Notes under the pieces: generated by a model
The model's database searches: none
What the model was told of the DNA's origin: nothing
The model's input: the letters and a program-made list of their open reading frames with translations, nothing else
Program-made: the position numbers and the translations under genes
Shown: positions 10,496 to 19,887 of the stretch, piece after piece
Numbering within the stretch: the first letter of the stretch is position 1
Layout of the letters: every line of letters starts with the position of its first letter
DNA from: Streptomyces sp. NBC_00286
Lineage (GTDB): Bacteria; Actinomycetota; Actinomycetes; Streptomycetales; Streptomycetaceae
Length of the DNA stretch: 64,000 nucleotides
Direction of reading: 5' to 3'
Assembly (NCBI RefSeq): GCF_036173125.1
Contig: NZ_CP108054.1
Location: forward strand, 3,472,001 to 3,536,000

Positions 10496-11704
10496 ATGGC
10501 TGTGAACACATCCGCGGACGCCCCGCTCCCCGTCGGCGAGGTGTCACGGCTCATCGGGGGATGGATCGACCGGCTGGGCGCCGTGTGGGTCGAGGGTCAG
10601 ATCACACAGTTGTCACGCCGCCCGGGCGCGGGCGTCGTCTTCATGACGTTGCGCGACCCGTCGTACGACATTTCCGTGAGCGTCACCTGCTACCGCCAGG
10701 TATTCGACGCGGTGGCCGACATCGTCAGCGAGGGCGCCCGCGTAGTGGTCCACGCGAAGCCCGAGTGGTACGCGCCCAGAGGCCAGCTCTCCCTCCGGGC
10801 AGCCGAGATAAAGCCAGTAGGCGTAGGCGAACTGCTGGCCCGCCTGGAGCAGTTGAAGAAGACGCTGGCCAGCGAAGGCCTGTTCGCCCCCGAACGCAAA
10901 AAGACACTGCCCTTCCTCCCCCAGCTCATCGGCCTGGTCTGCGGACGAGCCTCCGCCGCAGAGCGCGACGTACTGGAGAACGCACGACACCGCTGGCCGG
11001 CCGTCCGCTTCGAGGTACGCAACGTCGCCGTGCAGGGCGTACACGCGGTACCCCAGGTCATCCAGGCCGTAAAAGAGCTGGACGCGCTGGACGACGTGGA
11101 CGTGATCATCGTGGCGCGCGGCGGCGGCAGCGTAGAGGACCTGCTCCCGTTCTCGGACGAGCAGCTCGTACGGGCGGTCGTGTCCTGCCGTACGCCCGTG
11201 GTCTCGGCGATCGGCCACGAGCCGGACAACCCCCTGCTGGACTACGCGGCCGACCTGCGCGCGTCAACACCCACAGACGCGGCCAAGAAGGTCGTGCCGG
11301 ACGTAGGCGAGGAGTACGAACGGGTGCGGTTCCTCCAGGACCGAGCGCGCCGCAGCGTCATGTCCTTCATCGAGCGCGAGGAGCGCGGCCTCGCGAACGC
11401 GCTGGCAAGGCCCTCGATAGAGGACCCCCACCGCATGATCGACGACCGCGAGGACCAGGTAGCCGCACTGCTGGACCGCGCCCGACGCTGCCTCGGCCAC
11501 CTCCTCGACCGCGCCGACTCGGAGCTGTCGCACACGCACGCGCGCGTGGTGGGCCTCTCCCCCGCCGCGACCCTCCGCCGCGGCTACGCGGTCCTACAGA
11601 AGACCGACGGCCACGTGGTCCGCACCCCTGACGAGGTGGCGGCCGAGGAACCACTGCGGGCGCGGGTGGCCGAGGGCGAGTTCACGGTGGTCCGGGCCGA
11701 CTGA
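10496..11704 (+). CDS. xseA: Exodeoxyribonuclease VII large subunit
   Basis: A 402-residue large subunit of the single-strand-specific exonuclease VII. The N-terminal OB-fold covers about residues 12-105, followed by the catalytic region with the family landmarks [16 protein letters not shown] and [16 protein letters not shown], and a C-terminal region ending LRRGYAVLQ. The ATG at 10496 is the family N terminus; the open frame continues far upstream only through spacer and ispH antisense. Followed after 105 bases by the small subunit. Confidence 0.95.
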   Translation: MAVNTSADAPLPVGEVSRLIGGWIDRLGAVWVEGQITQLSRRPGAGVVFMTLRDPSYDISVSVTCYRQVFDAVADIVSEGARVVVHAKPEWYAPRGQLSLRAAEIKPVGVGELLARLEQLKKTLASEGLFAPERKKTLPFLPQLIGLVCGRASAAERDVLENARHRWPAVRFEVRNVAVQGVHAVPQVIQAVKELDALDDVDVIIVARGGGSVEDLLPFSDEQLVRAVVSCRTPVVSAIGHEPDNPLLDYAADLRASTPTDAAKKVVPDVGEEYERVRFLQDRARRSVMSFIEREERGLANALARPSIEDPHRMIDDREDQVAALLDRARRCLGHLLDRADSELSHTHARVVGLSPAATLRRGYAVLQKTDGHVVRTPDEVAAEEPLRARVAEGEFTVVRAD

Positions 11705-11809
11705 AAACGTGGGCCTGCCCCAGGGTCCGGCCCGCGGCGGAGTCGCCGTCGGATGCCGCGCCCCCGAGGAGAGCACAGCACTGTCCGAGTGGAAACATAA
11801 GGTGGGCGC

Positions 11810-12067
11810 ATGACCAGCAAGGTGGACGAGGCACTCGGGTACGAGCAGGCGCGGGACGAGCTGATCGAGGTCGTACGTCGCCTGGAGGCGGGCGGTACGA
11901 CGCTCGAGGAGTCCCTGGCCCTCTGGGAGCGCGGCGAGGAACTCGCCAAGGTATGCCGCCGCTGGCTGGACGGCGCACGCAAGCGACTGGACGCGGCGCT
12001 GGCCGAAGAGGAAGCGGAGTCCTCAGCCGAAGACGCGGCCGAGGAATCGGGCGACGAACCCCAGTAA
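11810..12067 (+). CDS. xseB: Exodeoxyribonuclease VII small subunit
   Basis: An 85-residue protein with the XseB helical hairpin ([20 protein letters not shown], then [14 protein letters not shown]) and an acidic tail. It partners the XseA subunit just upstream. The stop is only three bases from the stop of the convergent DUF4245 gene. Confidence 0.93.
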   Translation: MTSKVDEALGYEQARDELIEVVRRLEAGGTTLEESLALWERGEELAKVCRRWLDGARKRLDAALAEEEAESSAEDAAEESGDEPQ

Positions 12068-12070
12068 CCG

Positions 12071-12580
12071 TCAGGACATCTTCAACGCCGCAGCCATTTT
12101 CATAAGCTGCCCAAACGACGCCGTACCCGTAACCACCGTCGTAGCCCCCTCCTCCCGCAGAACCAGGGCGTCGTACTTGGGCCCCTCGTACCGCGTCCAG
12201 GTCCGCCCCCCGATGCGCTCGGTGACGTCAGTCTCCTCAGCGCCCTGCCCGGCCTCGTCGATGAACGTCGACGGCTTCTGAGTGGACTGCTCGACCGCCA
12301 CGTACTCCCCGTCGGGATCGTGGAAGCCAAGATGCCAGGCGTCGAAGTTGTCGCCCTCGAACCGCACCGACGTCGCCGTCCACTCCTTGGACAGGCCCTC
12401 CGGGGCCGCCACCGGATAGGTGGCCGCGCGGCGTGCCGTGAGGAGCTCCACGCGATAGTCCACCCGCTTGAGCGGAGGCTCGGACTCGTCATGGGGAATG
12501 AAGAGGTAGATGACTCCCGCGACGATTCCGATCAGGCCCAGGGAGAGCACCATGTCCCGGACCGTCTGCTTGCCTTTCAT
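12071..12580 (-). CDS. DUF4245 membrane-anchored protein
   Basis: A protein of about 169 residues with one N-terminal transmembrane segment (LSLGLIGIVAGVIYLFIP) and an extracytoplasmic domain with the conserved tryptophan pattern of DUF4245 (WHLGFHDPDGEYVAVEQST, GRTWTRYEG). The function is unknown, but the family sits in this place next to glpX across Streptomyces. The start may be the ATG at 12580 or a GTG three codons upstream. Confidence 0.82.
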   Translation of the reverse strand: MKGKQTVRDMVLSLGLIGIVAGVIYLFIPHDESEPPLKRVDYRVELLTARRAATYPVAAPEGLSKEWTATSVRFEGDNFDAWHLGFHDPDGEYVAVEQSTQKPSTFIDEAGQGAEETDVTERIGGRTWTRYEGPKYDALVLREEGATTVVTGTASFGQLMKMAAALKMS

Positions 12581-12767
12581 ACCTGCCACGCCCTCATCGT
12601 CGCAGGTGTACTGGTCTGCTCATCCGTGGGGGCCCCTGCTCATTTTGTCGGACTGAGGATAGAGTCGCCGAGAACCCTCACCGGCCGCCCACCCGTCTCC
12701 CACCACCGCCCTTCCAGGGACGCCCTACGGGCGCAGTTTTTGTCTCGTATCAGAAAGGTGCGCTCCG

Positions 12768-13805
12768 ATGACCGAGAACCATCACCACCTGCCGTCCGAG
12801 CTCGAGGTCCCGTCCGAGGCCCCCGACCGCAACCTCGCCCTGGAACTCGTCCGGGTCACCGAAGCCGCCGCGATGGCCGCCGGCCGTTGGGTCGGCCGCG
12901 GTGACAAGAACGGCGCCGACGGAGCCGCCGTACGCGCCATGCGCACCCTCGTCTCCACCGTCTCGATGAACGGCGTCGTCGTCATCGGGGAGGGCGAGAA
13001 GGACGAGGCGCCAATGCTGTTCAACGGGGAGGCCGTCGGCGACGGCACCGGCCCCGAGTGCGATATCGCCGTCGACCCGATCGACGGCACCACGCTGACC
13101 GCGAAGGGCATGACGAACGCGATCGCCGTGCTGGCCGCCGCCGACCGCGGCACCATGTTCGACCCGTCAGCCGTCTTCTACATGGACAAACTGGTCACCG
13201 GCCCCGAGGCAGCCGACTTCGTCGACATCAACGCCCCGGTGTCCGTGAACATCCGCCGGGTCGCCAAGGCCAAGCGGTCCACACCGGAGGACGTCACCGT
13301 CGTCATCCTCGACCGGCCGCGGCACGAGGGCATCATCAAGGAGATCCGCGAGACCGGCGCGCGCATCAAGCTGATCTCGGACGGCGATGTCGCGGGCTCG
13401 ATCCTGGCCCTGCGCGAGGGCACCGGCATCGACCTGCTGCTGGGCATCGGCGGTACGCCCGAGGGCATCATCTCGGCCTGTGCGGTCAAGTGCCTGGGCG
13501 GCACCATCCAGGGCAAGCTCTGGCCCAAGGACGACGAGGAGAAGCAGCGGGCCGTCGACGCGGGCCACGACCTCGACCGCGTCCTGTTCACGGACGACCT
13601 GGTCTCCGGCGAGAACGTCTTCTTCGTCGCGACCGGCATCACGGACGGCGAGCTGCTGCGTGGCGTCCGCTACCGCGCCGAGACCGCGACCACCGACTCG
13701 ATCGTCATGCGCTCCAAGTCCGGCACGGTCCGCCAGATCACCTCCGAGCACCGGCTGAGCAAGCTGCGCGCGTACAGCACGATCGACTTCGACAAGGCGA
13801 AGTAG
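12768..13805 (+). CDS. glpX: Class II fructose-1,6-bisphosphatase
   Basis: A 345-residue GlpX phosphatase of gluconeogenesis. The lithium-sensitive phosphatase motifs are present: GEGEKDE at residues 74-80 and DPIDGTTL at 103-110, which bind the metal ions. The ATG follows GAAAGG at a sensible spacing. Convergent with the WhiB-like gene; a hairpin separates them. Confidence 0.95.
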   Translation: MTENHHHLPSELEVPSEAPDRNLALELVRVTEAAAMAAGRWVGRGDKNGADGAAVRAMRTLVSTVSMNGVVVIGEGEKDEAPMLFNGEAVGDGTGPECDIAVDPIDGTTLTAKGMTNAIAVLAAADRGTMFDPSAVFYMDKLVTGPEAADFVDINAPVSVNIRRVAKAKRSTPEDVTVVILDRPRHEGIIKEIRETGARIKLISDGDVAGSILALREGTGIDLLLGIGGTPEGIISACAVKCLGGTIQGKLWPKDDEEKQRAVDAGHDLDRVLFTDDLVSGENVFFVATGITDGELLRGVRYRAETATTDSIVMRSKSGTVRQITSEHRLSKLRAYSTIDFDKAK

Positions 13806-13862
13806 AACGAACTAGAAGTCAGAAGCAGCAGCCGTACGCACCCAAGCGGTCGTACGTACGTA

Positions 13863-13897
13863 AATGGGGCGCCCCTTGTGCGGAGGGACGCCCCATT
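13863..13897. terminator. Bidirectional hairpin between glpX and wblI
   Basis: AATGGGGCGCCCC at 13863-13875 pairs with GGGACGCCCCATT at 13885-13897 with a single mismatch and a 9-base loop. It sits between two convergent genes, the expected site of a shared terminator. Confidence 0.7.
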
Positions 13898-13908
13898 CAC
13901 ATGTCCGA

Positions 13909-14289
13909 CTATCCAGCGGCCGCTATCTGTCCCGCAGTGGAGCGAGCCGCCTTCTTCAGTTCGAGGTCGCGGCGCCGGCGTCGGGCCAGGACCACGCGGC
14001 GCTCGGCGGCGGTGAGGCCGCCCCACACTCCGTACGGCTCGGGTTGCAGCAATGCGTGTTCGCGGCACTCGACCATCACCGGGCAGCGTGCGCAGACCCG
14101 CTTCGCCGCGTCCTCGCGGGACAGCCGGGCCGCTGTGGGTTCTTTCGAGGGTGCGAAGAACAGCCCGGCCTCGTCGCGGCGGCACACGGCCTCCGTATGC
14201 CACGGGGCGTCCTGGTCCCTTTCACGTACCGCGGCCCCCTGGGGCGGAACGGCAGCGACCTGCAGGGACTGATGCGGCGGATGCAGCAC
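13909..14289 (-). CDS. wblI: WhiB-family iron-sulfur regulator (WblI type)
   Basis: A 126-residue WhiB-like protein. Four cysteines for the [4Fe-4S] cluster are at 36, 66, 69 and 75 (VCARCPVMVEC contains three), and the GVWGG turn is at 87-91, followed by a basic arginine-rich DNA-binding tail. WhiB-like proteins act with sigma factors in development and redox responses. The assignment as WblI rests on position next to glpX and the fumarase genes, the locus of wblI in S. coelicolor, so the symbol is less certain than the family. Confidence 0.85.
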   Translation of the reverse strand: MLHPPHQSLQVAAVPPQGAAVRERDQDAPWHTEAVCRRDEAGLFFAPSKEPTAARLSREDAAKRVCARCPVMVECREHALLQPEPYGVWGGLTAAERRVVLARRRRRDLELKKAARSTAGQIAAAG

Positions 14290-14484
14290 GGTCTACTCCT
14301 GACGACGGCTTCGCGAGCGAGCGACGATGCGACAAGGCCTACCCGCTGTGCGCGCGCCTATGCACTGAGTTCCGAAGCACGGGAGTTCTTCGCAGGTCCG
14401 AGCGGGTACGAGCGGATCAGTTCGCTCCGCTTGCCGCCGAAATGCCCCCGAGCTGCCGCCGAACAGCCTTCGAATTCGCGACCG

Positions 14485-15168
14485 TCAATGCCCCAGATGT
14501 TTGCGCAACTTGTCGTTCACACGGTCGAGGATGTCCTCAACCACCTTGCCGCGCTTGGGCTTTGCCTCAATATGCCCCAAAAGAGCAAGTCCGTCCACAT
14601 AAACAACAGGTGCGTCCTGTTCGCCCGAATCCAGCGTGCGCACCTCGAAATTGCCGAGCACACCGCCGCCGTTGCCGCGCAGCGAGACGTTCTCCGGGAC
14701 GCGTATCTCCACGCTGCCGAAGACCGAGACGGCCTTGATGACGACCTGCCGGTGCTCGAAGATCGCCTCGCTGAGGTCTATCTCGATACTGCCGAAGATG
14801 GCGTACGCATGGGTGCGGCGACCTATTCGCCACCGACCCTTGCGCGTCGCGGAGCTCAGCACCGCCACCACGTTCTCGTCGGCGACCGGAGGTACCGCGC
14901 CCGGAGCGGGCTGGTTGGGCGGCGGCTGGTACGCACGCGGGGCTTGCGTCCGGTGCTCGCCGGGGAGGTCGCGGACGAGCGGTTCGAGTTCGCCGACGGT
15001 CTTGGCGCGGTAGACCTCCTCGACCCGCTCGGCGTGCTCGTCCGCGGTGAGACGCCCCTCGGCGAGGGCCTCGCGCAGAATGTCGGCGGTGCGGTCGCGG
15101 TCGGCGTCGGAGGCGCGCAACTCGGTCTGAGACGAGGGCTCTTGGGTGGGGCGCTTCTGTAGGTCCAC
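14485..15168 (-). CDS. DUF1707 / LiaF-like cell-envelope response protein
   Basis: A 227-residue soluble protein. Residues about 17-68 form a DUF1707 (SHOCT-like) domain, RASDADRDRTADILREALAE onward. After a proline-rich linker, the C-terminal half is a beta-helical LiaF/DUF2154-like domain with repeated AIFGSIEIDL and SVFGSVEIRVPE units. LiaF-like domains are linked to cell-wall antibiotic responses; the role here is unknown. Divergent from the class I fumarase. Confidence 0.8.
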   Translation of the reverse strand: MDLQKRPTQEPSSQTELRASDADRDRTADILREALAEGRLTADEHAERVEEVYRAKTVGELEPLVRDLPGEHRTQAPRAYQPPPNQPAPGAVPPVADENVVAVLSSATRKGRWRIGRRTHAYAIFGSIEIDLSEAIFEHRQVVIKAVSVFGSVEIRVPENVSLRGNGGGVLGNFEVRTLDSGEQDAPVVYVDGLALLGHIEAKPKRGKVVEDILDRVNDKLRKHLGH

Positions 15169-15334
15169 GACAGCAGCGTACCCAAACGCGATAGATCGCG
15201 ACTAGGGGTGTGGACGACGAACTGAGCCTTACCTCACAAGCGCACTGTCAGACGCAGGTTCTACGCTGGTGGGCGCTGCCAACGGAGGCCAGCGGCTGCC
15301 ATGTCGGCTGTCTGTCGAGTGAGGAATGGGCGAG

Positions 15335-17002
15335 ATGCCTGAGTTCGCGTACACCGATCTGCTCCCCCAGGGAGAGGACACCACCCCCTACCGGCTGGTG
15401 ACCTCCGAGGGTGTCTCCACCTTCGAGGCCGACGGGCGCACCTTCCTCAAGGTCGAGCCGGAGGCGCTGCGCAAGCTCGCCGAGGAGGCCATCCACGACA
15501 TCCAGCACTACCTGCGACCGGCCCACCTCGCCCAGCTGCGCCGCATCATCGACGACCCGGAGGCATCGTCGAACGACAAGTTCGTGGCCCTTGACCTCCT
15601 GAAGAACGCGAACATCGCCGCCGCGGGCGTCCTCCCCATGTGCCAGGACACCGGCACCGCCATCGTCATGGGCAAGCGCGGACAGAACGTCCTCACCGAA
15701 GGGGAGGACGAGAAGGCCCTGTCCCGCGGCATCTACGACGCATACCTGAACCTGAACCTGCGCTACTCCCAGATGGCCCCGCTCACCATGTGGGAGGAGA
15801 AGAACACCGGCTCCAACCTCCCCGCCCAGATCGAGCTGTACGCGACGGACGGCGGCGCCTACAAGTTCCTGTTCATGGCGAAGGGCGGCGGCAGCGCCAA
15901 CAAGTCGTTCCTCTACCAGGAGACGAAGGCCGTCCTGAACGAGGCCTCCATGATGAAGTTCCTGGAGGAGAAGATCCGTTCGCTGGGCACGGCCGCCTGT
16001 CCGCCGTACCACCTCGCCATAGTCGTCGGCGGTACGAGCGCCGAGTACGCACTGAAGACCGCGAAGTACGCCTCCGCGCACTACCTGGACGAGATCCCGG
16101 CGGAGGGCTCGCCGCTCGGTCACGGCTTCCGGGACAAGGAGCTGGAGCAGAAGGTCTTCGAGCTGACGCAGCGGATCGGGATCGGGGCGCAGTTCGGGGG
16201 CAAGTACTTCTGCCACGACGTACGCGTCGTCCGCCTCCCCCGGCATGGTGCGTCCTGTCCGGTGGCGATCGCCGTCTCCTGTTCGGCCGACCGTCAGGCG
16301 ACGGCGAAGATCACGGCGGACGGTGTCTTCCTGGAGCAGCTGGAGACGGACCCGGCGCGCTTCCTCCCGGACACGACGGACGAGCACCTCTCCGAGGAGG
16401 GTGACGTCGTCAAGATCGACCTCAATCGGCCGATGGACGACATCCTCGCGGAGCTCACCAAGTACCCGGTGAAGACCCGGCTTTCGCTCACCGGGCCGCT
16501 GGTCGTGGCGCGCGATATCGCGCATGCCAAGATCAAGGAGCGGTTGGATGCGGGCGAGTCGATGCCGCAGTACTTGAAGGACCACCCGGTGTACTACGCC
16601 GGGCCGGCCAAGACTCCGGAGGGGTACGCGTCCGGGTCGTTCGGGCCGACGACGGCCGGCCGTATGGACTCCTATGTGGAGCAGTTCCAGGCGGCTGGGG
16701 GGTCCAAGGTGATGCTGGCGAAGGGGAACCGGTCGCAGCAGGTCACTGACGCGTGTGGCGCCCACGGGGGCTTCTACCTCGGCTCCATCGGCGGGCCGGC
16801 CGCCCGGCTTGCCCAGGACTGCATCAAGAAGGTCGAGGTCGTCGAGTACGAGGAGCTTGGCATGGAGGCCGTCTGGAAGATCGAAGTCGAGGACTTCCCG
16901 GCGTTCATCGTGGTGGACGACAAGGGCAACGACTTCTTCAAGGACCCGGCGCCGGCGCCGACGTTCACGTCGATTCCGGTACGGGGCCCGGGGCTGGCCT
17001 AG
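15335..17002 (+). CDS. Class I fumarate hydratase ([4Fe-4S])
   Basis: A 555-residue class I fumarase interconverting fumarate and malate in the TCA cycle. Cluster cysteines are visible in [10 protein letters not shown], and further conserved cysteines occur in AACPPYHLA and [11 protein letters not shown]. The C-terminal domain contains [16 protein letters not shown]. The ATG at 15335 is preferred because GAGGA lies nine bases ahead; the ATG at 15326 directly abuts that site. A class II fumarase, unrelated in sequence, follows in the same direction. Confidence 0.93.
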   Translation: MPEFAYTDLLPQGEDTTPYRLVTSEGVSTFEADGRTFLKVEPEALRKLAEEAIHDIQHYLRPAHLAQLRRIIDDPEASSNDKFVALDLLKNANIAAAGVLPMCQDTGTAIVMGKRGQNVLTEGEDEKALSRGIYDAYLNLNLRYSQMAPLTMWEEKNTGSNLPAQIELYATDGGAYKFLFMAKGGGSANKSFLYQETKAVLNEASMMKFLEEKIRSLGTAACPPYHLAIVVGGTSAEYALKTAKYASAHYLDEIPAEGSPLGHGFRDKELEQKVFELTQRIGIGAQFGGKYFCHDVRVVRLPRHGASCPVAIAVSCSADRQATAKITADGVFLEQLETDPARFLPDTTDEHLSEEGDVVKIDLNRPMDDILAELTKYPVKTRLSLTGPLVVARDIAHAKIKERLDAGESMPQYLKDHPVYYAGPAKTPEGYASGSFGPTTAGRMDSYVEQFQAAGGSKVMLAKGNRSQQVTDACGAHGGFYLGSIGGPAARLAQDCIKKVEVVEYEELGMEAVWKIEVEDFPAFIVVDDKGNDFFKDPAPAPTFTSIPVRGPGLA

Positions 17003-17109
17003 GCGTTCTCCGCCCCCGCCGCCCCTACCCGTCCCATACCAAGGGGCTCCACCCCTGGACCCCGCTGGGGCTGCCGCCCCAGACCCCGCATCGGCCTGGC
17101 GGCCTCGTC

Positions 17110-17153
17110 CTCAAACGCCGGACGGGCTTAATTCAGCAACTCCGGCGTTTGAG
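17110..17153 (+). terminator. Strong hairpin downstream of the class I fumarase
   Basis: CTCAAACGCCGG at 17110-17121 pairs perfectly with CCGGCGTTTGAG at 17142-17153 across a 20-base loop. It lies about 110 bases after the fumarase stop and is built from the genus-wide repeat motif also seen near 29870 and 36720. No U-tract follows, so it may be a repeat-derived transcript stabiliser or terminator. Confidence 0.55.
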
Positions 17154-17242
17154 GAGCGGGGGTCCGGGGGCTGGCCCCCGAACGGGGCCCGGGGCGAAGC
17201 CCCGAAGGGCTCTGCGGCAGAGCCCCAGGACTGGGCCCAAGG

Positions 17243-17372
17243 GCGCAACCCCTGGCCGGGATCCGGGGCGCAACCCCGAGCGAGTCCCAGCAGCGCAACC
17301 CCTGGCCGGGATCCGGGGCGCAACCCCGAGCGAGTCCCAGCAGCGCAACCCCTGGCCGGGATCCGGGGCGCA
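17243..17372. repeat. Tandem 50-bp direct repeat, 2.6 copies
   Basis: Copies begin at 17243, 17293 and 17343 with an exact period of 50 bases. The unit starts GCGCAACCCCTGGCCGGG. The third copy diverges at about 17373. The array fills much of the 443-base spacer 17003-17445 between the two fumarases; the rest is similar GC-rich degenerate repeat and holds no gene. Confidence 0.9.
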
Positions 17373-17445
17373 GCCCCTGGTGGGGTCTGGGGCGCAGCCC
17401 CAGGGGACGGGAATGGGTAGGGGCGGCGGGGGCGCTATACCCCCC

Positions 17446-18831
17446 ATGACCGACTACCGCATCGAGCACGACTCCATGGGCGAAGTCCGCGTCCCCGCAC
17501 ACGCCAAGTGGCGCGCCCAAACCCAGCGCGCCGTCGAGAACTTCCCCGTCTCCGGCCAGCGCATCGAGCGCGCGCACATCGAAGCCCTCGCCCGGATCAA
17601 GGCGGCCGCCGCGAAGGTGAACGCCGAGCTCGGCGTGGTCGACAAGGACATCGCGGAGGCCGTTCAGGACGCGGCCGGCGAGGTCGCCGAGGGGCGGTGG
17701 GACGAGCACTTCCCGGTGGATGTGTTCCAGACGGGGTCCGGGACCTCGTCCAACATGAACACCAACGAGGTCATCGCGACCCTCGCCAGTGAGCGGCTCG
17801 GCCGTGCCGTGCACCCGAACGACCACGTCAACGCCTCGCAGTCGTCGAACGACGTCTTCCCCTCCTCCATCCACATCGCCGCCACCGCCGCCGTCACCCG
17901 CGACCTCGTGCCCGCCCTGGAACACCTGGCCGCGTCGCTGGAGCGGAAGGCCGAGGAGTTCGCGGACGTCGTCAAGTCGGGGCGTACGCACCTCATGGAC
18001 GCCACCCCGGTCACCCTCGGCCAGGAGTTCGGCGGATACGCGGCCCAGGTGCGGTACGGCATCGAGCGGCTCAGCGCCTCGCTGCCGCGGCTCGCCGAAC
18101 TGCCGCTCGGCGGAACGGCCGTGGGCACCGGCATCAACACCCCGCCCGGCTTCTCCGCCGCCGTGATCGCCGAGGTCGCGCGGACGACCGGGCTGCCGCT
18201 CACCGAGGCGCGCAACCACTTCGAGGCGCAGGGCGCGCGGGACGGGATCGTCGAGACGAGCGGGCAGTTGCGGACGATCGCGGTCGGTCTGACCAAGGTC
18301 GCGAACGATCTGCGCTGGATGGCCTCGGGGCCGCGTACCGGCCTCGCCGAGATCAATCTCCCGGACCTCCAGCCCGGTTCGTCGATCATGCCGGGCAAGG
18401 TGAATCCGGTCATTCCCGAGGCCGTGCTCATGGTCGCCGCCCAGGTGACCGGAAACGACGCCACCGTCGCCGCGGCGGGCGCGGCCGGGAACTTCGAGCT
18501 CAACGTGATGCTTCCGGTCATCGCGAAGAACGTCCTGGAGTCCGTACGCCTCCTGGCGAACGTCTCCCGGCTGCTCGCCGACCGGACCGTGGACGGGATC
18601 ACCGCGAACCGCGAACGGGTCCGCGAGTACGCCGAGTCGTCGCCGTCCGTGGTCACGCCGCTCAACAAATACATCGGCTACGAGGAGGCCGCGAAGGTGG
18701 CCAAAAAGTCCCTCTCCGAGCGCAAGACGATCCGCCAGGTCGTCCTGGAGTCCGGATACGTCGAGCGCGGCGATCTCACCCTCGATCAGCTGGACGCGGC
18801 GCTGGATGTCCTGGGTATGACGCGGCCGTAA
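17446..18831 (+). CDS. fumC: Class II fumarate hydratase
   Basis: A 461-residue iron-free fumarase of the aspartase/fumarase superfamily. It has [25 protein letters not shown], and the signature [11 protein letters not shown] that carries the catalytic serine loop. The ATG at 17446 gives the usual N terminus [12 protein letters not shown]; the open frame upstream is repeat DNA. With the class I enzyme upstream the organism has both an oxygen-sensitive and a robust fumarase at one locus. Confidence 0.96.
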   Translation: MTDYRIEHDSMGEVRVPAHAKWRAQTQRAVENFPVSGQRIERAHIEALARIKAAAAKVNAELGVVDKDIAEAVQDAAGEVAEGRWDEHFPVDVFQTGSGTSSNMNTNEVIATLASERLGRAVHPNDHVNASQSSNDVFPSSIHIAATAAVTRDLVPALEHLAASLERKAEEFADVVKSGRTHLMDATPVTLGQEFGGYAAQVRYGIERLSASLPRLAELPLGGTAVGTGINTPPGFSAAVIAEVARTTGLPLTEARNHFEAQGARDGIVETSGQLRTIAVGLTKVANDLRWMASGPRTGLAEINLPDLQPGSSIMPGKVNPVIPEAVLMVAAQVTGNDATVAAAGAAGNFELNVMLPVIAKNVLESVRLLANVSRLLADRTVDGITANRERVREYAESSPSVVTPLNKYIGYEEAAKVAKKSLSERKTIRQVVLESGYVERGDLTLDQLDAALDVLGMTRP

Positions 18832-18904
18832 CACCTTGCGGCCAGACGCGCGAACCGTGACGCGCGCCGCAGCGTCGTATGTGCCAGGCACCTAAAATCC
18901 GGCC

Positions 18905-19597
18905 ATGACAGAGGGTGGAGCGGTGGCAGACGTGCAGACGGGCGGAACGGCGGCGTTCTGGGCGCCCGGGAGTCAGATCCTGTGGCGGTACCGGGAGAAC
19001 GGCGGCCCACGCGTCCACATCTGCCGTCCGGTGACCGTCGTACGGGACGACGCCGAGCTGCTCGCCGTATGGATGGCACCCGGCACCCAGTGCGTGCGGC
19101 CGGTGATCGCCGACGGCACGCCCCTGCATGTGGAGCCGCTGGAGTCCCGTTACACCAGGCCGCGGACCGTACAGCGCGACCGCTGGTTCGGCACGGGAGT
19201 GCTGAAGCTGGCGCGGCCCGGTGAGCCGTGGTCGGTGTGGCTGTTCTGGGAGCCGGGCTGGAAGTTCAAGAACTGGTACGTCAACTTGGAGGAACCGCTG
19301 GTCAGATGGGCCGGTGGGGTCGACTCCGAGGACCACTTCCTGGACATCTGCGTGTACCCGGACCGGACTTGGGGCTGGCGCGACGAGGACGAGTTCGCGC
19401 AGGCTCAGCGGGACGGTCTGATGGATCTGGAACTGGCCGAAGATGTACGGGAGGCGGGGCGGTCCGCGGTGGAGGTGATCCGCGCCTGGGGCCCGCCGTT
19501 CTCGGACGGCTGGCAGCACTGGCGCCCGGATCCGGCCTGGTCCGTGCCGTCGTTGCCCGATGACTGGGACCGTACGCCCACTCATGTGTCCACATGA
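18905..19597 (+). CDS. DUF402 protein (FomD-like nucleotide phosphohydrolase fold)
   Basis: A 230-residue DUF402 protein, with the tryptophan-rich core (VWLFWEPGWKFKNWYVNLEEP) and acidic metal-binding residues in DSEDHFLDICVYPD. DUF402 members include FomD, which hydrolyses CMP-phosphonates, and staphylococcal nucleoside diphosphatases; the substrate here is unknown. Conserved position after fumC in Streptomyces. The start may instead be the GTG eight codons in. Confidence 0.8.
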   Translation: MTEGGAVADVQTGGTAAFWAPGSQILWRYRENGGPRVHICRPVTVVRDDAELLAVWMAPGTQCVRPVIADGTPLHVEPLESRYTRPRTVQRDRWFGTGVLKLARPGEPWSVWLFWEPGWKFKNWYVNLEEPLVRWAGGVDSEDHFLDICVYPDRTWGWRDEDEFAQAQRDGLMDLELAEDVREAGRSAVEVIRAWGPPFSDGWQHWRPDPAWSVPSLPDDWDRTPTHVST

Positions 19598-19887
19598 GAC
19601 CCTTGTTGCGCCCCCGTGGTACAACCGTAGGATCGTCCTCCGCAAGGGCTGCACAGCAGCAACAACTCCCGCGGCATGCGCTGGGCTTGACCGTACGTCA
19701 CCGAGGGGCGGCAGGACGTGAGCGAGGGGTACGAGGGGTACGGTCGTACGGCTGGGAAACGGCTGGACGGGCTGTCCCTGTCGGCGTCGTCGGCCGGGTC
19801 CGGCCCTGAGAGGCTGTCTGAGCATGCGGGAATTCCGTTCCTGGGGCACGTAATCCGGGTATCGGCATTCCTGCGGGACGAACCGCC
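19598..19887. other. Upstream region of the SpoIIE phosphatase
   Basis: No certain gene. A short open frame (69 codons, 19718-19927, GTG start after GGCAGGAC) overlaps the phosphatase start; its composition is compatible with coding, but I see no family. It could be a coupled upstream ORF. Confidence 0.3.

Noticed and set aside
17243..17372. CRISPR-like or coding repeat
   Set aside because: Exact 50-bp tandem copies with no spacer and no start codon; spacer repeat only.
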